Shown here one piece after another: positions 60,851-64,000 of a stretch of 64,000 nucleotides of DNA; position 1 is the stretch's first letter; each line of letters opens with the position of its first letter. The stretch is from the NCBI GenBank assembly GCA_004154925.1, contig QJNS01000046.1, positions 1-64,000 of the forward strand, read 5' to 3'. This DNA comes from Monosporascus cannonballus (Eukaryota > Ascomycota > Sordariomycetes > Xylariales). The position numbers and the translations under genes are program-made. The notes beneath the pieces were generated by a model, which saw nothing but the letters and a program-made list of their open reading frames with translations, was not told the DNA's origin and ran no database searches.

Positions 60851-63690
60851 CGCCTTAAAGCATTCAGGGCGTTAATTATCATTTTCACCATTTCTTAAAG
60901 TTACAGTAATCCATTCCACCTTTCTTCCGGCGATTAAGTTCTCCTAATTAATCAAATCCTCCTTTGAAATCAGCCGTAAAGTATTTCTCCGTCGTTCGAA
61001 AACTTCCGTAATATCTATCAGTTTTAACTGCTTTTTAAAGTGCTTAAAAGCTTTCGTAATAGGGCTTTCGTTAATTCATTTATTAACATATTATCCGTAA
61101 ATATATAATTTATTTTAATTAGATTTTCTTAGCTGTTTTTCCTAATTAATAATTATATATATTAATACGTTGTAATTTTGTTATAAAAAAGATATTTACT
61201 TTATTGAACCGTATAATTTATAAATTATCGTATTATATATTTAACGGTCCTGTTTTTAGGTCAATTCTTAACTTTATAATTAATTAAAAAATAAAAAAGG
61301 GTTTTTTAACCACTTACGTACAAAATAATAATTCCGTTTCGGTTATAGAAATAATTATTATATTTTATTGATTTGCTTTTTACCCAATTAATTTTCCAAA
61401 TAACTTAATAATATATATATTTAGGAATTTTTTAATCGACAATATTATCCGTAAAAAAAATGTCGTTTTATATATTTATCGAATTTTCGCCGCCGAATTA
61501 GAAAGCCTATAGTTTAATACCGATTAAATATCATCTAATTCGATTAGCTGTTTTATAATATGTAATATTAAGATTTAAGTTAAATCGTATTAATCGGGAT
61601 ACGGCAAAGGATATATTGAGTCAGGTACAAACCATTACGTATAAAATCGAATTTTTTTTAATATTTATTAATCCAATTTAAATTCGTGAGATTAAGGTTG
61701 AACAATAACTTAACGGTAATTATCGGCGTATTCAGAAAGTTATTTAAATATTTTTTACAAATAAGGTTAATTAGTTTATTTATAAAGTCAAATTAATATA
61801 ACCAGATTTCCCGTTTAATACAATTTTTAATTCTTTCGATACTAACGAATTATTAAAGGTTTTTACTTTTTATAAAGATGTATTACTTTTTAATTTATTA
61901 AATCGTTTAATTAACAAGATCTTAGCTTTTCTGACGGTATATTACGATAATATTATTAATTTAAAAAAATACCCCTTAATAAAAGAAATTACAGGGCTTA
62001 TAAGGAATAAGATTATATCTTACGTTTTTTAAGGTGTTGATAAAATCTTTTTACTATAATAATAATAATATCTTTAAATTATATAAGGCTTTTTTAATTA
62101 ATAAAACTTTATTACAATATAGGTATTTCGAAGGCGTTTTTATATATATGTCGTATGGTAAATTTACGTAAACGAAACGTTAATAACGTTATATTGCTTA
62201 AGTTTTAAATCGAAACGGATTACGATAATAATTAACGTTCGGAAAGGTTTTGGGTAAATATAAACGTATATATATTGTTATATACGTTTTTAAATTATTA
62301 ATTATTACCTATTATACGTTATACCTTGTATTTCTGTAATTATTTATCTTTATCGAATTTATAAACATATATTTATATATATTTTGGGACCTATTTCCCT
62401 TTAATAGAAAGTTAATTAATAATTTCTTGGGACTTTATATCTTTTTAATTTTATAAACAAGCCTTTTCGGCTTTTAGAAATCTTTACTTTAGCAGATATA
62501 TATTTAGTTTTTTATGGCCTTACGGCGGTAAAGGTAAATTATACTAATATATCTGGTTTTACAACTGGAATACTTTTTCGTATATTAATAGATTATAGTT
62601 TTTTCTATTAAGACAGCGCGTATTTCGGGTTATTAATTTCCTTAAAGTTTCGTAACTTATCGGCTGTGTATTAATCGTATTAATAAAATAGGCTTTAAGC
62701 TTTACGTTAAACGCGGTTTTTTATACTTTGTAATTATATCGAAAATTATTTTTTAATACGAGATATACGGTAAACCTTTTTTTAACCGTAAGATATTTTC
62801 GTTTTTTACCGTTACTCTGGGTTAAATAATATGATGAAAATCTAGGCTAACCTTTATTTTTCCTATCGGCATAATAATCGAAATAATTATTAAAATACAC
62901 GCTAGGAGAAAAAATATTTTAAAAGACAGGAATAATTCGAATATAACGATCGTATAAAGATAATCAGTTTTTTACGAACAAATTTATTTTAGTTTATCCT
63001 GTACCTTTTTTACGTTAATACCGTTTTGTTCTATAATTTCCGGTTCAACTAATATTTAAACTCTTCTGTTTAGGTTTTTATTTTCTTTTTATATATGTAT
63101 ATTTAAGTGGTTTATAACTTAATTAGGAATAGATATTTATCGAAATATGCGTTATAATTTGGTTTCTTTAATATAAAAAAGTTTTTTTTAAATGCTTAAT
63201 GTTTTCTGAAAAAGTAATTTGTTCCTTAAATTATACGTTTCGAATAACGTTAACCTTGTTCGTTAAAGAGTTCCAAATATCGTAAATATTCGTTAATCGG
63301 TAACCGATAAAATAGCCGATTTAAATTTTTAAATTTAATTTGTAAAGGATTTTGTTATAACGGTTGTTGTTATAACATAAACTATATAATCGTAAATTTG
63401 CAAGAAAGATTATTAAGGCTTATAATTAAACAATATTATACCGTCCATATATGCTAGGTAAATATATTAAGCCTTATAGGGAACGTGTCAAAAAAAGGCA
63501 TATTTAGGCGTTCAGTTATATAAGTACATTACCGTTTTAAAAATATATACAATTAAGAATAATAATAATTTAAGGTTATTTCGTATTACGGTTTTTTTTA
63601 ATTATATCCCTTAAACGCTTTATATTCCCATATTAGGTTTAGATAGAGGGTATTAATGGTTTTAATTTGATATTAAAATGAATCGATTAT
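60851..63690. mobile_element. RIPped repeat sequence, probably the 3' part of another LTR element
   Basis: Extremely AT-rich, with stops in all frames. Its position downstream (minus strand) of the integrase-like segment at the right edge suggests the post-integrase part of the same element. No LTR could be delimited, so identity is an inference. Confidence 0.35.
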
Positions 63691-63699
63691 AATATATTT

Positions 63700-64000
63700 T
63701 AAAATATTTAATTTCTTAAGATTTTATTATCTTATTCGATTATTTACGAAAAAACTTTGTTCCAATTCTTAAAAAAGCTTAAAAAACACCGGGATACATT
63801 AAATAAAATATTTTATTTTTCGTTTTTAAAGTATCTATCCCAAATATAAATTAATTATCTATCGATAGCAAATATTACGTATTTGTATTTTTTCAAGTCT
63901 TTTTCGAAATCCGTAAAATCGATAGTTATTTTTTGACCTAATTAAAAAATACCTTTCTTTTATATATAACGTATTTGTCTTTTATCTTTCGTTTTGCTAT
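63700..64000 (-). pseudogene. Retroviral-type integrase core relic, cut by the window edge
   Basis: On the minus strand from about 63940 the frame reads ITIDFTDFEKDLKKYKYV, then FAIDR. The D-F-x-D-F-x-K-D-x-x-x-Y pattern matches the start of the integrase catalytic core of gypsy-type elements (first catalytic Asp). Later positions (NWNKVFS near 63755) fit the region before the second Asp. It is not the B family, whose integrase core differs at these positions. Confidence 0.55.

Overview
The window looks like a transposon-rich, AT-rich chromosome compartment of a filamentous ascomycete (Pezizomycotina; a Dothideomycete-like genome is my guess). The evidence is fungal-type short introns, nested Ty3/gypsy and Ty1/copia elements, and the footprint of repeat-induced point mutation (RIP): CpA and TpG are almost absent from the repeats, TpA dominates, and coding frames are broken mainly by TAA/TAG stops where CAA/CAG codons are expected. 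CpG is not depleted. No bacterial-type feature is present.

Left block, 1-36018. A minus-strand Ty1/copia relic (3' LTR at 1-191) is followed by a nest of elements built in an old minus-strand chromovirus, B3. Into B3 went a 1.5-kb gag-only LTR element (D, 6271-7783), a full-length chromovirus B1 (9214-19492), a small solo LTR-like element (F, 20747-20923) and a second full-length chromovirus B2 (21199-35427). B1 carries a 3.4-kb TIR transposon (E, 9873-13303) with an 8-bp target duplication. The 3' LTR of B2 is split by a different gypsy element, C (27808-35061). Target-site duplications support most of these insertions, so relative order can be read directly.

Middle island, 36019-42050. Base composition is normal. 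It holds a frameshifted aldo-keto reductase pseudogene (36710-37286), an apparently intact two-exon SET-domain gene (38593-39856), and, facing it, the 3' end of a GATA-finger-like gene (41738 leftward end) whose upstream part has been turned AT-rich and stop-laden next to a RIPped retrotransposon. This looks like RIP leaking into single-copy DNA.

Right block, 42050-64000. It contains a complete minus-strand chromovirus B4 (42702-49611, TSD ATACA), and then a solo LTR (49654-58478) split by an 8.5-kb TIR element H (49775-58258). H has TAGGG termini, an 8-bp duplication and clusters of palindromic ACCCNNGGGT-type motifs at both ends; its inside is RIPped and encodes relics on the minus strand that I do not recognise. 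Beyond lie a damaged unknown coding fragment, a Tc1/mariner transposase relic, and the integrase region of another LTR element running off the right edge.

Apart from the SET gene, nothing in the window looks clearly functional. Its value is as a stratigraphic record of transposition and RIP, with a few element architectures (H, D, E, variable LTRs) worth characterising.
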